Assembly (NCBI GenBank): GCA_016715365.1
Contig: JADKAM010000001.1
Coordinates: forward strand, 124,001 to 188,000
Direction: 5' to 3'
Source of the DNA: Chitinophagaceae bacterium
GTDB taxonomy: Bacteria; Bacteroidota; Bacteroidia; Chitinophagales; Chitinophagaceae
Length of the DNA stretch: 64,000 nt
The translations under genes were made by a program, and so were the position numbers. The notes under the pieces were generated by a model. It searched no databases and had not been told where the DNA came from. It saw only the letters and a list, made by a program, of their open reading frames with translations. This document shows, piece by piece, positions 54,672 to 61,933 of this stretch (position 1 is its first letter; each line of letters begins with the position of its first letter).

Positions 54672-55073
54672 TTACATTTTTATTTTAAAGAAAGAAATAC
54701 CCAGCCATATTACAGAAGCTGTCATGGCGATGGCTCCTATTAAAACTAAAGCGGGAGGTAATCCAAAATATACTTCAGATAAAATACCAATTGGCATCAA
54801 CAGGCCCGTTAAAGCAAGCCATGAAATAGCCTTTACACTTTTAAGTTTATCTCTAAAGTGAAGTAATAAATACCCGACAAGGATATTGAGAAAAGCAAAC
54901 AGGTTTCCGTGTACATGAGCTAACCTTGTTTCAAAATGTTTTCCAATACTATAAGAGTTTACCCATTCTTCTTTGCCTGGGGCAAAGTCTCTTAAATAAA
55001 TTAAGAGAAATCCGTATGCCATAAAAAAACCCATTGTAAGGAATCCGATGGCTATATTATTTTTTCCGTTCAT
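54672..55073 (-). CDS. Membrane protein, first gene of the second efflux operon
   Basis: A 133-residue protein with four hydrophobic segments and a conserved-looking His motif in TRLAHVHGNLFAFLNILVGY. Such His pairs in membrane helices occur in haem-linked or copper-linked proteins, but I do not recognise the family with certainty. It lies directly downstream of the dual-control promoter. Confidence 0.65.
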   Translation of the reverse strand: MNGKNNIAIGFLTMGFFMAYGFLLIYLRDFAPGKEEWVNSYSIGKHFETRLAHVHGNLFAFLNILVGYLLLHFRDKLKSVKAISWLALTGLLMPIGILSEVYFGLPPALVLIGAIAMTASVIWLGISFFKIKM

Positions 55074-55093
55074 GGTTTTTGGTTTTAATTATA

Positions 55094-55157
55094 GTGTGTG
55101 AATGTTCACTCACAAATGTAAATACAATCACTTCCGGGGTACGGTGACATTTGTTAC
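55094..55157 (-). promoter_or_regulatory. Dual-control promoter: Crp/Fnr-type box, -7 element and TetR-type operator
   Basis: On the minus strand GTAACAAATGTCAC (55157-55144) is followed by 23 bases and TACATTTG (55120-55113), a perfect -7 element. Directly after it lies a 9+2+9 dyad (55113-55094; GTGAGTGAA, spacer, then TTCACACAC, one mismatch) that would cover the transcription start. This fits activation by a Crp/Fnr protein and repression by the TetR protein encoded second in the operon. Confidence 0.65.
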
Positions 55158-55204
55158 ATAGAGATATGATTTACATCAGGGAGTTGCTTTTCACAAGGAA
55201 AAAT

Positions 55205-55230
55205 AAAAAAGGCAGCCTTGCGGCTGCCTT
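55205..55230 (-). terminator. Terminator after first persulfide dioxygenase-rhodanese gene
   Basis: GGCAGCC and GGCTGCC pair across a 4-base loop, and on the minus strand the stem is followed by six T and then ATTTTT. It lies 22 bases after the stop at 55252. Confidence 0.88.
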
Positions 55231-55251
55231 GGGGTTTCCTCTATGCTTAAT

Positions 55252-56667
55252 TTATGCTTTCATTACTTTACTCTGGCAAACAAAATCTGTTCTTGGCAAA
55301 GTGGTGTTGCTGATGGCTTTAAAGCCTCCTTCAATTTCAGTAAAATTTCTGTAACCACGTGCCTGCAAAATAGATGCGGCAATGATGCTGCGGTAACCAC
55401 CGGCACAATGCACATAAAAATGTTCATCAGGGGTTATGTCTTTTATCCAGTCGTTGATGTTGGCTAATGGCCTGTTATACGCCTCTTCCACATGTTCGGC
55501 TGCATATTCAGTTTCTTTACGGATATCCAGAATTTTATCTTTACCAATCTCCACTTCTGCGGCAAATTGTTCTGCAGTTATCCTGTCAATCACATCAGCT
55601 TCTTTACCTGCAGCCAGCCATGCTTCAAAGCCTCCTTTTAAATGGCCCAATACATTATCAAAACCAACACGGCTTAAACGGGTTACCGTTTCTTCTTCTT
55701 TACCCAAATCGGTAACCAGTAACAAAGGTTGTTTTACATCTACAATCAGTGCACCTACCCAGGGAGCAAAATCTCCGTCTAACCCAATACTTACCGATTG
55801 TGGAATGAAGCCTTTATAAAATTCTGTATTGGTTCTGGTATCCAATATCAGGGCCTCGGTGTTTTCTGCTGCTGCTTCAAATTCATCAGCAGTTAAAGCA
55901 CGCATGCCATTGTTTAAAACAGTTTCAAAACTTTCGTAGCCTTTTTTATTCATGGCCACATTCAATCCAAAATAGGCCGGAGGTGCAAGCAATCCTTCGG
56001 TAACTGCCTGTATAAAAGCTTCTTTATTGGGTTGGTTTAAAGCGTAGTTCATTTTCTTTTGATTGCCCAATGTGTCAACCGTTTCCTTCATCATGTTTTT
56101 ACCACAGGCACTGCCTGCGCCATGCGCCGGATAAACAATTACATCATCTGCCAATGGCATTATTTTAGTCATCAAACTTTCATAAAGCAATCCTGCCAGG
56201 TCTTCCATGGTCATGCTTGCAGCTTTTTGTGCAAGATCGGGCCTGCCAACATCTCCTAAAAACAACGTATCGCCGCTGAAGATGCAATGATCTTTACCGG
56301 TTTCATCTTTTAAAAGAAACGTAGTGCTTTCCATAGTATGCCCTGGTGTATGCAGTACTTTAATAGTGATATCACCAATTTTAAATTCTTCACCATCTTT
56401 TGCTGAAATAAATTCAAACTCAGGATTGGCATTGGGGCCATATACAATAGCTGCGCCCGTTTGTTTTGCCAGGTCCACATGCCCCGATACAAAATCAGCA
56501 TGAAAATGGGTTTCGAAAATGTATTTTAATTTCACGCCGTCTTTCTGCAACCGGTCCAGGTAAGGTTGGGTTTCACGAAGCGGATCAATAATAGCAGCTT
56601 CGCCATTGCTGGTAATATAATAAGCACCCTGTGCCAGGCATCCGGTATAAATCTGTTCAATGTTCAT
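55252..56667 (-). CDS. Persulfide dioxygenase-rhodanese fusion (CstB/ETHE1-type), copy 1
   Basis: A 471-residue protein. The N-terminal metallo-beta-lactamase domain (1-250) has ETHFHADFVSGH, HTPGHTMES, SGDTLFLGDVGRPDL and YPAHGAGSACGKNM, the ETHE1-type pattern. Two rhodanese-like domains follow: a first (about 260-360) without a catalytic Cys (LLVTDLGKEE) and a second with CAGGYRS. This matches CstB, which oxidises glutathione or other persulfides to sulfite and joins sulfite with persulfide to make thiosulfate. It has its own Crp/Fnr-type promoter and terminator. Confidence 0.92.
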   Translation of the reverse strand: MNIEQIYTGCLAQGAYYITSNGEAAIIDPLRETQPYLDRLQKDGVKLKYIFETHFHADFVSGHVDLAKQTGAAIVYGPNANPEFEFISAKDGEEFKIGDITIKVLHTPGHTMESTTFLLKDETGKDHCIFSGDTLFLGDVGRPDLAQKAASMTMEDLAGLLYESLMTKIMPLADDVIVYPAHGAGSACGKNMMKETVDTLGNQKKMNYALNQPNKEAFIQAVTEGLLAPPAYFGLNVAMNKKGYESFETVLNNGMRALTADEFEAAAENTEALILDTRTNTEFYKGFIPQSVSIGLDGDFAPWVGALIVDVKQPLLLVTDLGKEEETVTRLSRVGFDNVLGHLKGGFEAWLAAGKEADVIDRITAEQFAAEVEIGKDKILDIRKETEYAAEHVEEAYNRPLANINDWIKDITPDEHFYVHCAGGYRSIIAASILQARGYRNFTEIEGGFKAISNTTLPRTDFVCQSKVMKA

Positions 56668-56693
56668 GGTATATTTTTTTAAATTTTATAATG

Positions 56694-56737
56694 CAAATAT
56701 CCTTTGCATTTTTAACGCTGTTGGTAACATTAGTTGC
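56694..56737 (-). promoter_or_regulatory. Crp/Fnr-type box plus -7 element, fusion copy 1
   Basis: GCAACTAATGTTAC on the minus strand (56737-56724) is followed by exactly 22 bases and GATATTTG (56701-56694), one base from the -7 consensus. Confidence 0.66.
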
Positions 56738-56756
56738 ATTCCTTAATATGCCTAAC

Positions 56757-56786
56757 AAAAAATAGCCCCGTAAGTTTCGGGGCTAT
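56757..56786 (-). terminator. Terminator after second fusion gene
   Basis: ATAGCCCCG and CGGGGCTAT pair across a 7-base loop; on the minus strand the stem is followed by six T. It lies 25 bases after the stop at 56811. Confidence 0.88.
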
Positions 56787-56810
56787 ATTATATTGTTTAA
56801 AAAGAATTAT

Positions 56811-58226
56811 CTACAACATGGTTGATGGACAAACATACTCTGACTTGGGTACGTTGGTTTTTGCTATCTCGGTAAACCCGCCAATTACATCCGAAAAATT
56901 ATCCCAGCCTCTTTGCTTAAGCATGGAAGCTGCGATCATACTGCGGTAGCCACCTGCACAATGCAAAATAAAAGGTTTGTCTTTTGGGAACTCAGCCAGG
57001 TGATTATTGATTTCGTTCAACGGTATGTTTACTGCATCTGTAATATGTTGTGATTGAAATTCACTTTTCTTCCTGATATCAATCGTTAAAGGCTTTTCAT
57101 TTTCATGAATTGTTGCAAATTGTTCTGCCGTAATTCTTTTTACAGTATCCACTTCTTTACCGGCTTTTTTCCAGGCATCAAAACCTCCTTCCAGGTAACC
57201 AATGCTTCCATCATAACCAACCCTTGAAAGGCGGATCATGGCTTCATCTTCATACCCCGGATTAGATACCAGCAATATTTCCTGTTTTATATCTGGTATC
57301 ATTTCGCCCACCCATTGTGCAAAGCTTCCGTCTAATCCAATGTTAATACTGTTTGGAATAAACCCGTTGGCGAAGTCAGTTGCATTCCTCGTATCCAATA
57401 CCAATGCATTTGTTTCATTGGCCACCATTTCAAAATTTTCTGCAGTTAAAGCCTTATGGCCTCTTTCTAGCACTGTATCCAGGCTTTCGTATCCCTGTAT
57501 ATTCATCAAAACATTTTTAGGAAAATAACCCGGAGGTGGTGTTAAGCCGGTAAGTATAGCTTTAATAAACTCTTCTTTATTTAATGCCGGATTTAGTGCA
57601 TAGTTTACTTCTTTCTGATGTCCCAGCGTATCGGTAGTTTCTTTGCTCATGTTTTTACCGCAGGCACTGCCGGCACCATGATTGGGGTATACAATTAAGT
57701 CATCACTCAATGGCATTATTTTATTTCGAAGAGAATCGTACAGGTAACCGGCCAGTTTTTCTTCAGTAAGATCTGCCACTACATGCTGTGCCAGGTCCGG
57801 TCTTCCTACATCACCAATAAATAAAGTATCGCCCGATATGATGCCATGCTCTTTGCCCTGCTCATCAATAAGCAGGTAAGTAGTGCTTTCCATAGTATGG
57901 CCCGGCGTATGAATTATTTTAACCGCATAATTTCCTATTTTAAATACCTGGTTATCTTCGGCAATAATGGCTTCATATGCAGGTTTTGCTGTAGGACCAT
58001 ACACAATTTTTGCCCCGGTTTTTTTGGCAAGATCTAAATGTCCGCTAACAAAATCGGCATGAAAGTGTGTAAGAAAAACGTATTTGATGGTGGCGTTATC
58101 TTTTGCAGCCCGGTCAATATAGGGTTGCACTTCACGCAGCGGATCAAAGATGGCAGCTTCTCCGTTGTTTTCAAGATAATAGGCTGCATGGGCAATACAT
58201 CCGGTGTAAATTTGCTCTACTTTCAT
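56811..58226 (-). CDS. Persulfide dioxygenase-rhodanese fusion (CstB/ETHE1-type), copy 2
   Basis: A 471-residue paralogue of the preceding protein with the same three-domain layout: LTHFHADFVSGHLDLAKKTG, HTPGHTMES, SGDTLFIGDVGRPDL, YPNHGAGSACGKNM, a Cys-less first rhodanese (LLVSNPGYED) and an active second one (HCAGGYRS). The two copies clearly differ in sequence, so the duplication is not recent. It has its own promoter box and terminator. Confidence 0.92.
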   Translation of the reverse strand: MKVEQIYTGCIAHAAYYLENNGEAAIFDPLREVQPYIDRAAKDNATIKYVFLTHFHADFVSGHLDLAKKTGAKIVYGPTAKPAYEAIIAEDNQVFKIGNYAVKIIHTPGHTMESTTYLLIDEQGKEHGIISGDTLFIGDVGRPDLAQHVVADLTEEKLAGYLYDSLRNKIMPLSDDLIVYPNHGAGSACGKNMSKETTDTLGHQKEVNYALNPALNKEEFIKAILTGLTPPPGYFPKNVLMNIQGYESLDTVLERGHKALTAENFEMVANETNALVLDTRNATDFANGFIPNSINIGLDGSFAQWVGEMIPDIKQEILLVSNPGYEDEAMIRLSRVGYDGSIGYLEGGFDAWKKAGKEVDTVKRITAEQFATIHENEKPLTIDIRKKSEFQSQHITDAVNIPLNEINNHLAEFPKDKPFILHCAGGYRSMIAASMLKQRGWDNFSDVIGGFTEIAKTNVPKSEYVCPSTML

Positions 58227-58264
58227 AATGATTAATTTTTTTATTGTTGTTTAGTATGTTCCGA

Positions 58265-58308
58265 CAAATTTCTATTTTGAATGAATAGTTTCCTGTTACT
58301 ATTGTTAC
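58265..58308 (-). promoter_or_regulatory. Crp/Fnr-type box plus -7 element, fusion copy 2
   Basis: GTAACAATAGTAAC on the minus strand (58308-58295) has one perfect half site and one with a single change. Exactly 22 bases later lies GAAATTTG (58272-58265), one base from the -7 consensus. Confidence 0.66.
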
Positions 58309-58350
58309 ACAAAAACATGACATTCGTCATAAAAAAAGTGCAACTAAACT

Positions 58351-58374
58351 GAAGGTTGCGTTTCGGCAACCTTC
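58351..58374 (-). terminator. Stem-loop after peroxiredoxin gene
   Basis: GAAGGTTGC and GCAACCTTC pair perfectly across a 6-base loop, 11 bases after the stop at 58385. The U tract on the minus strand is weak (AGTTTAG), with a better one (seven T) further on. Confidence 0.6.
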
Positions 58375-58384
58375 TGTTTTTATT

Positions 58385-59032
58385 TTATAAAGATCTTTTA
58401 GCCAGATACCAATCAACCATTTCTAAATCGCTGGCCTTTCGTTCTGCCAAACCTTCAACGGTTTTTGGAGCCGGAACAATTACTTTATCGCCCGGATGCC
58501 AGTTAAGCGGCATGGCACATTTATTATCATCAGAAGTCTGCAGCGCCAATAATGTCCGTTTGATCTCTTCCATATTACGCCCAACATTAAGCGGATAATA
58601 CATAATCAGCCGCACTTTTCCTTCCGGATCTATTATAAATACAGCCCTCACAGCAGCCGTTTCACTTTCGCCGGGTTGCAGCATCCCATATAGTTTTGAT
58701 ACGCTCATGCTAATATCAGCAACAATCGGAAATTCAAACAGTACCCCTGTTTTTTCATGCACGGCATTCACCCAGGCTATATGCGAATGGATGCTGTCGA
58801 TACTTAATCCCATGAGTTTGGTATTGTGTTTTGCAAAAAAATCTTTTTCTACTGCAAAGCCACTCATTTCGGTGGTACATACCGGAGTAAAATCTGCAGG
58901 ATGCGAAAACAGGATCACCCAACTGCCTTTGTTGTAATCCGAAAACTTAATTTGCCCGGTAGTGGTTAGCGCATCAAAATCAGGAGCTTTGTCGCCAATT
59001 CTTGGCATAGTATTCATCATTGTATTTTCCAT
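58385..59032 (-). CDS. 1-Cys peroxiredoxin (Prx6 type)
   Basis: A 215-residue peroxiredoxin with the active site PADFTPVCTTE (peroxidatic Cys) and the Prx6-type C-terminal extension (MPLNWHPGDKVIVPAP). It reduces hydroperoxides. In this context it could protect against peroxide made during sulfide or persulfide oxidation. It has its own box-containing promoter. Confidence 0.92.
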   Translation of the reverse strand: MENTMMNTMPRIGDKAPDFDALTTTGQIKFSDYNKGSWVILFSHPADFTPVCTTEMSGFAVEKDFFAKHNTKLMGLSIDSIHSHIAWVNAVHEKTGVLFEFPIVADISMSVSKLYGMLQPGESETAAVRAVFIIDPEGKVRLIMYYPLNVGRNMEEIKRTLLALQTSDDNKCAMPLNWHPGDKVIVPAPKTVEGLAERKASDLEMVDWYLAKRSL

Positions 59033-59049
59033 ATTTTTTATTTAGACAG

Positions 59050-59093
59050 TAAATTTCCGATTTATTAATGGAGATATAGGTAACATTGGTTAC
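59050..59093 (-). promoter_or_regulatory. Crp/Fnr-type box plus weak -7 element, peroxiredoxin
   Basis: GTAACCAATGTTAC on the minus strand (59093-59080), with perfect half sites, is followed by exactly 22 bases and GAAATTTA (59057-59050), two bases from the -7 consensus. A weak -7 element is what an activator-dependent promoter would show. Confidence 0.64.
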
Positions 59094-59114
59094 ACTTAAG
59101 AATGGCTTAAAAAA

Positions 59115-59756
59115 TCACTTTTTAATCAGAATGATAAACAACTCGGTATCTTTTCTTTTTATGAAAGAATTAGTACAAGGTTCAAAAGTTTTAAAAACAA
59201 AATCCTTTTCAAACATAGGTACGTACTGGTCTTTGCTTCCGCCAAAAGGCGGCCCCTGCTGTTCAAATTCACGGTTAAATAAAACTCCGGCCAATTTACC
59301 GTTTGGTGACAGCAGTGCATGCATTTTTGCAACATAGTCTTTGCGTAAACCAGGGTTAAGGGCACAAAAAAATGTTTGTTCCAATACCAGGTCATATGCG
59401 CCTTCATGTTCAAAAAAATCGCCAAGAATAATTTTAATATGCGGATTGCCTTTGTATTTTTCTTTTAACTGTGCAACCAAAGCGGGGGCAATATCTAAAA
59501 CAGTTACATTGGTAAACCCCTGTTGCAAAAAATACGCAGCTTCGTAAGTATTACCGCAGCCGGGAATTAAAATACGCAGGTTTTTATTGGTAAGCTGATC
59601 AATATAAGCTTTCAAAGGCGGTGATACTTCGCCCAGATCCCAGCCAGTAGTGTTTGCAATGTATTGACTGTTCCAATAGGCTTCATCAAGCAATAGACCA
59701 GTGCTGGTAAAAGCAGATGCTTCTTTATTTATTTGTTGACCGTCTTTACTATTCAT
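59115..59756 (-). CDS. TPMT-family thiol methyltransferase-like protein
   Basis: A 213-residue SAM-dependent methyltransferase with TTGWDLGEVSPPLKAYID, the start of thiopurine-methyltransferase-like proteins, and motif I ILIPGCGNTYEAAYF. Bacterial and plant members methylate thiols, sulfide or tellurite/selenite. Methylation of sulfide or thiols is likely here given that the sulfite exporter gene ends 4 bases upstream in the same unit. Confidence 0.82.
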   Translation of the reverse strand: MNSKDGQQINKEASAFTSTGLLLDEAYWNSQYIANTTGWDLGEVSPPLKAYIDQLTNKNLRILIPGCGNTYEAAYFLQQGFTNVTVLDIAPALVAQLKEKYKGNPHIKIILGDFFEHEGAYDLVLEQTFFCALNPGLRKDYVAKMHALLSPNGKLAGVLFNREFEQQGPPFGGSKDQYVPMFEKDFVFKTFEPCTNSFIKRKDTELFIILIKK

Positions 59757-59760
59757 CTGC

Positions 59761-60561
59761 TTATTTAAAAAACAATTCTTTGATGATAATATAAATACCC
59801 ATGATCAATACAAACCAGCCAAAGCCTTTTTTAAGTTTTTGTCCGGGTATTTTTTTGGATAAAAGAATACCTATAAAAATACCGGCAACAGAAAAAGCGG
59901 TAAAAATGCCCAGCAGTTTCCAGTCTATAATTTCGCTGCCCTGTAAATCGCCAATAAAACCAATAAGTGATTTTGCTGCTATAATAAAAAGAGAAGTACC
60001 AACGGCCAGCTTCATGGGCATTCGGGCAAGAAGTACCAGCGCCGGTATAATTAAAAAGCCTCCACCTGCACCCACCAACCCGGTAAGCAAGCCAACAACA
60101 GCACCTTCCAGTAAGATCATTGGATAATTATAAACCCTCGGTGCATTTTCATCCTGTTCTTTATTCTTTCCGGGCCTTATCATACTTACCGAAGCCAGTA
60201 TCATAACTACTGCAAACAATAACATTAATGCAATGGATTTTGTAATTACCAGGGAACCGATGGTAAAAAGTTCGCTTGGAATAAACGGCACCAGCCACAT
60301 GCGTGTGGCATACACTGCTGCAATTGAAGGAATTCCGAAAATTAATACCGTTTTAAAATCAACTCTTTTTTGTATGGCACTTTGTACACCGCCCACCAAT
60401 GCCGTAGACCCTACAATAAATAATGAATACGCAGTTGCCAACACCGGGTTAACGCCCATTACATAAACTAAAATGGGTACTGTTAAAATAGAGCCGCCGC
60501 TACCAATTAAGCCTAATGAAATACCCACAATTACTGCCAATATATAACCAAGAATTTCCAT
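59761..60561 (-). CDS. TauE/SafE family sulfite/anion exporter
   Basis: A 266-residue membrane protein with about eight segments and both TauE/SafE repeats: GLIGSGGSILTVPILVYVMG and GLTGLVGAGGGFLIIPALVL. Members export sulfite, sulfoacetate or related anions. It is first in a unit with a TPMT-like methyltransferase. It would remove sulfite or thiosulfate made by the persulfide dioxygenases. Confidence 0.9.
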   Translation of the reverse strand: MEILGYILAVIVGISLGLIGSGGSILTVPILVYVMGVNPVLATAYSLFIVGSTALVGGVQSAIQKRVDFKTVLIFGIPSIAAVYATRMWLVPFIPSELFTIGSLVITKSIALMLLFAVVMILASVSMIRPGKNKEQDENAPRVYNYPMILLEGAVVGLLTGLVGAGGGFLIIPALVLLARMPMKLAVGTSLFIIAAKSLIGFIGDLQGSEIIDWKLLGIFTAFSVAGIFIGILLSKKIPGQKLKKGFGWFVLIMGIYIIIKELFFK

Positions 60562-60581
60562 GATTTTTTATTTTATAGCGG

Positions 60582-60625
60582 CAAAGTTGTGATTAATAAA
60601 ATAAAGGTAGTGTTACAATAGTTAC
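60582..60625 (-). promoter_or_regulatory. Crp/Fnr-type box plus -7 element, TauE-TPMT unit
   Basis: GTAACTATTGTAAC on the minus strand (60625-60612) is followed by exactly 22 bases and CAACTTTG (60589-60582), one base from the -7 consensus. Confidence 0.66.
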
Positions 60626-60653
60626 ATTGCTGAAGAAGAATAAAATCAAAAAT

Positions 60654-60728
60654 TGGTGGCCTCGTCAAGAATCGAACTTGAATCTGGAGCTTCGGAAACT
60701 CTTATACTATCCATTGTACTACGAGGCC
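60654..60728 (-). tRNA. tRNA-Arg(CCG)
   Basis: The minus strand folds as a complete tRNA: acceptor GGCCTCG with CGAGGCC, D stem GTAC/GTAT, anticodon loop TTCCGAA (anticodon CCG, reads CGG), T stem TCAAG/CTTGA with loop TTCGATT, and an encoded CCA end. The anticodon stem has an A-C mismatch at the first pair. Confidence 0.93.
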
Positions 60729-60744
60729 AATTGTTATCTTTAAA

Positions 60745-60829
60745 GAACTTGAATCTGGAGCTTCGGTAACTCTTATACTATCCCCGTCCGAATGGCCCTT
60801 CAGCCGGGCGGGCATTGTACTACGAGGCC
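60745..60829 (-). pseudogene. Broken tandem copy of tRNA-Arg(CCG)
   Basis: The minus strand repeats the 5' two-thirds of the neighbouring tRNA (GGCCTCGTAGTACAAT, then ATAGTATAAGAGT and the anticodon loop). It differs in three ways. The D loop carries a 30-base insertion (60784-60813). The conserved U33 before the anticodon is A (TACCGAA). The copy also stops after TTCAAGTTC, lacking the 3' T stem and acceptor strand. It lies 16 bases upstream of the intact gene. Confidence 0.88.
60784..60813. repeat. 30-base GC-rich palindromic insertion in tRNA pseudogene
   Basis: Absent from the intact copy. Its ends pair (CCCGCCCG with CGGACGGG, one mismatch) around GCTGAAGGGCCATT, so it could fold as a hairpin. 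The GC content is far above the surroundings. It looks like a short non-coding repeat that inserted into the D loop. Confidence 0.6.
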
Positions 60830-60942
60830 ATTTTGTTAACCGGTTAATCTGTTAATTGGCAGGTGCATCAATTATTACTGAGACTTCTGCTTTTTGAGCT
60901 CCACACGGATTAATGACTTAACTAATTAACGGATTTACGTTT

Positions 60943-61533
60943 TTATTTTCCCAAATGCGAAAAATTACTGCCGAATATTTTTACCGCAATGGCGAGCAAT
61001 ATTACGCCAAAAAATTTTCTGATCACCGTCATTCCATTGGGACCTAAAACTTTTTCAATCCACTTGATGGATTTAAGTACAGCATAGATGACCACACAAT
61101 TTATCAGAATACCCAAAAATATATTCACATCATTGTAATTGGCTTTCAAACTCATAATAGTGGTTAGGGTACCTGAGCCGGCTATCAACGGAAAAGCTAT
61201 GGGCACCACACTGCCACTCCTGGGATTACTGTCTGGTTTAAAAAAATCATGCCCCAAAATCATTTCCATGCCAATAATAAAAATCACAATACTACCTGCC
61301 ACTGCAAAAGATTGCACATCAAGCCCCAGTATATTCAGAAACTGCTGTCCTATCAACAGAAAAAAAATCATTAAAGCTCCTGAAGCCAATGTGGCCTGAA
61401 CAGATCTTATTTCGCCTCCCATTTTTGAACGTAATGAAGCAAATACAGGAATATTACCAACCATATCAATTACTGCAAACAAAGTAAAGCTTACTGTAAG
61501 TATCTCTTTAATGGCAATATCGCTAAATGTCAT
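60943..61533 (-). CDS. MarC family membrane protein
   Basis: A 196-residue protein with six membrane segments; TLFAVIDMVGNIPVFASL and PIAFPLIAGSGTLTTIM are typical MarC motifs. The transported substrate of the family is unknown and a drug-resistance role has not held up. The 113 bases between it and the tRNA pseudogene hold a TTAACCGGTTAA palindrome (60836-60847) and nothing else clear. Confidence 0.9.
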   Translation of the reverse strand: MTFSDIAIKEILTVSFTLFAVIDMVGNIPVFASLRSKMGGEIRSVQATLASGALMIFFLLIGQQFLNILGLDVQSFAVAGSIVIFIIGMEMILGHDFFKPDSNPRSGSVVPIAFPLIAGSGTLTTIMSLKANYNDVNIFLGILINCVVIYAVLKSIKWIEKVLGPNGMTVIRKFFGVILLAIAVKIFGSNFSHLGK

Positions 61534-61631
61534 TTCTGTTTATTTTAGAATGCAAAGATAATACCGATACGGTATCTGTAATACGCCAATTTTTGTTTCC
61601 CTCAATTGCCGTAAACAGCTACTCTATCGCC

Positions 61632-61677
61632 ATTATACCAAAAACTGATTGGTTAAAAAAAATTGTGTTGGTATAAT
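61632..61677. repeat. Inverted repeat downstream of CWC gene
   Basis: ATTATACCAA and TTGGTATAAT, perfect 10-base arms 26 bases apart, lie between the CWC stop (61706) and the MarC start (61533). It could be a weak terminator or a regulatory site for marC. A smaller dyad ATACCG/CGGTAT at 61562-61576 lies closer to the MarC start. Confidence 0.45.
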
Positions 61678-61705
61678 CAGCTAAAAACAAACCAGGCAGT
61701 AGCTT

Positions 61706-61921
61706 TTACTTGTAACTATGCTTTTCTTTAAGAAACACATACTCATTCTGCAAAGCCGCTAAACAATCAATACAAAGGCAATCTTCAAATTTAGATTCTA
61801 CGTAAACCCTTTCTTCAGACGATAATTGTATAACACTGCATTGGCATTGCATAATTGTCCCCACCTTGCACTCAAATGCAGTACTGCAGCGGGGACAACT
61901 TTTTTCTTCGTGCTTGCACAT
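61706..61921 (-). CDS. Cysteine-rich CWC family protein
   Basis: A 71-residue protein with eight Cys in paired motifs: CPRC, MQCQCSV, and CLCIDCLAAL with FECKVG. This is the CWC pattern, presumably binding zinc. Function unknown. It starts 12 bases after the TonB-dependent receptor stop, so the two are co-transcribed. Confidence 0.85.
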   Translation of the reverse strand: MCKHEEKSCPRCSTAFECKVGTIMQCQCSVIQLSSEERVYVESKFEDCLCIDCLAALQNEYVFLKEKHSYK

Positions 61922-61933
61922 AAAATGTATGCT

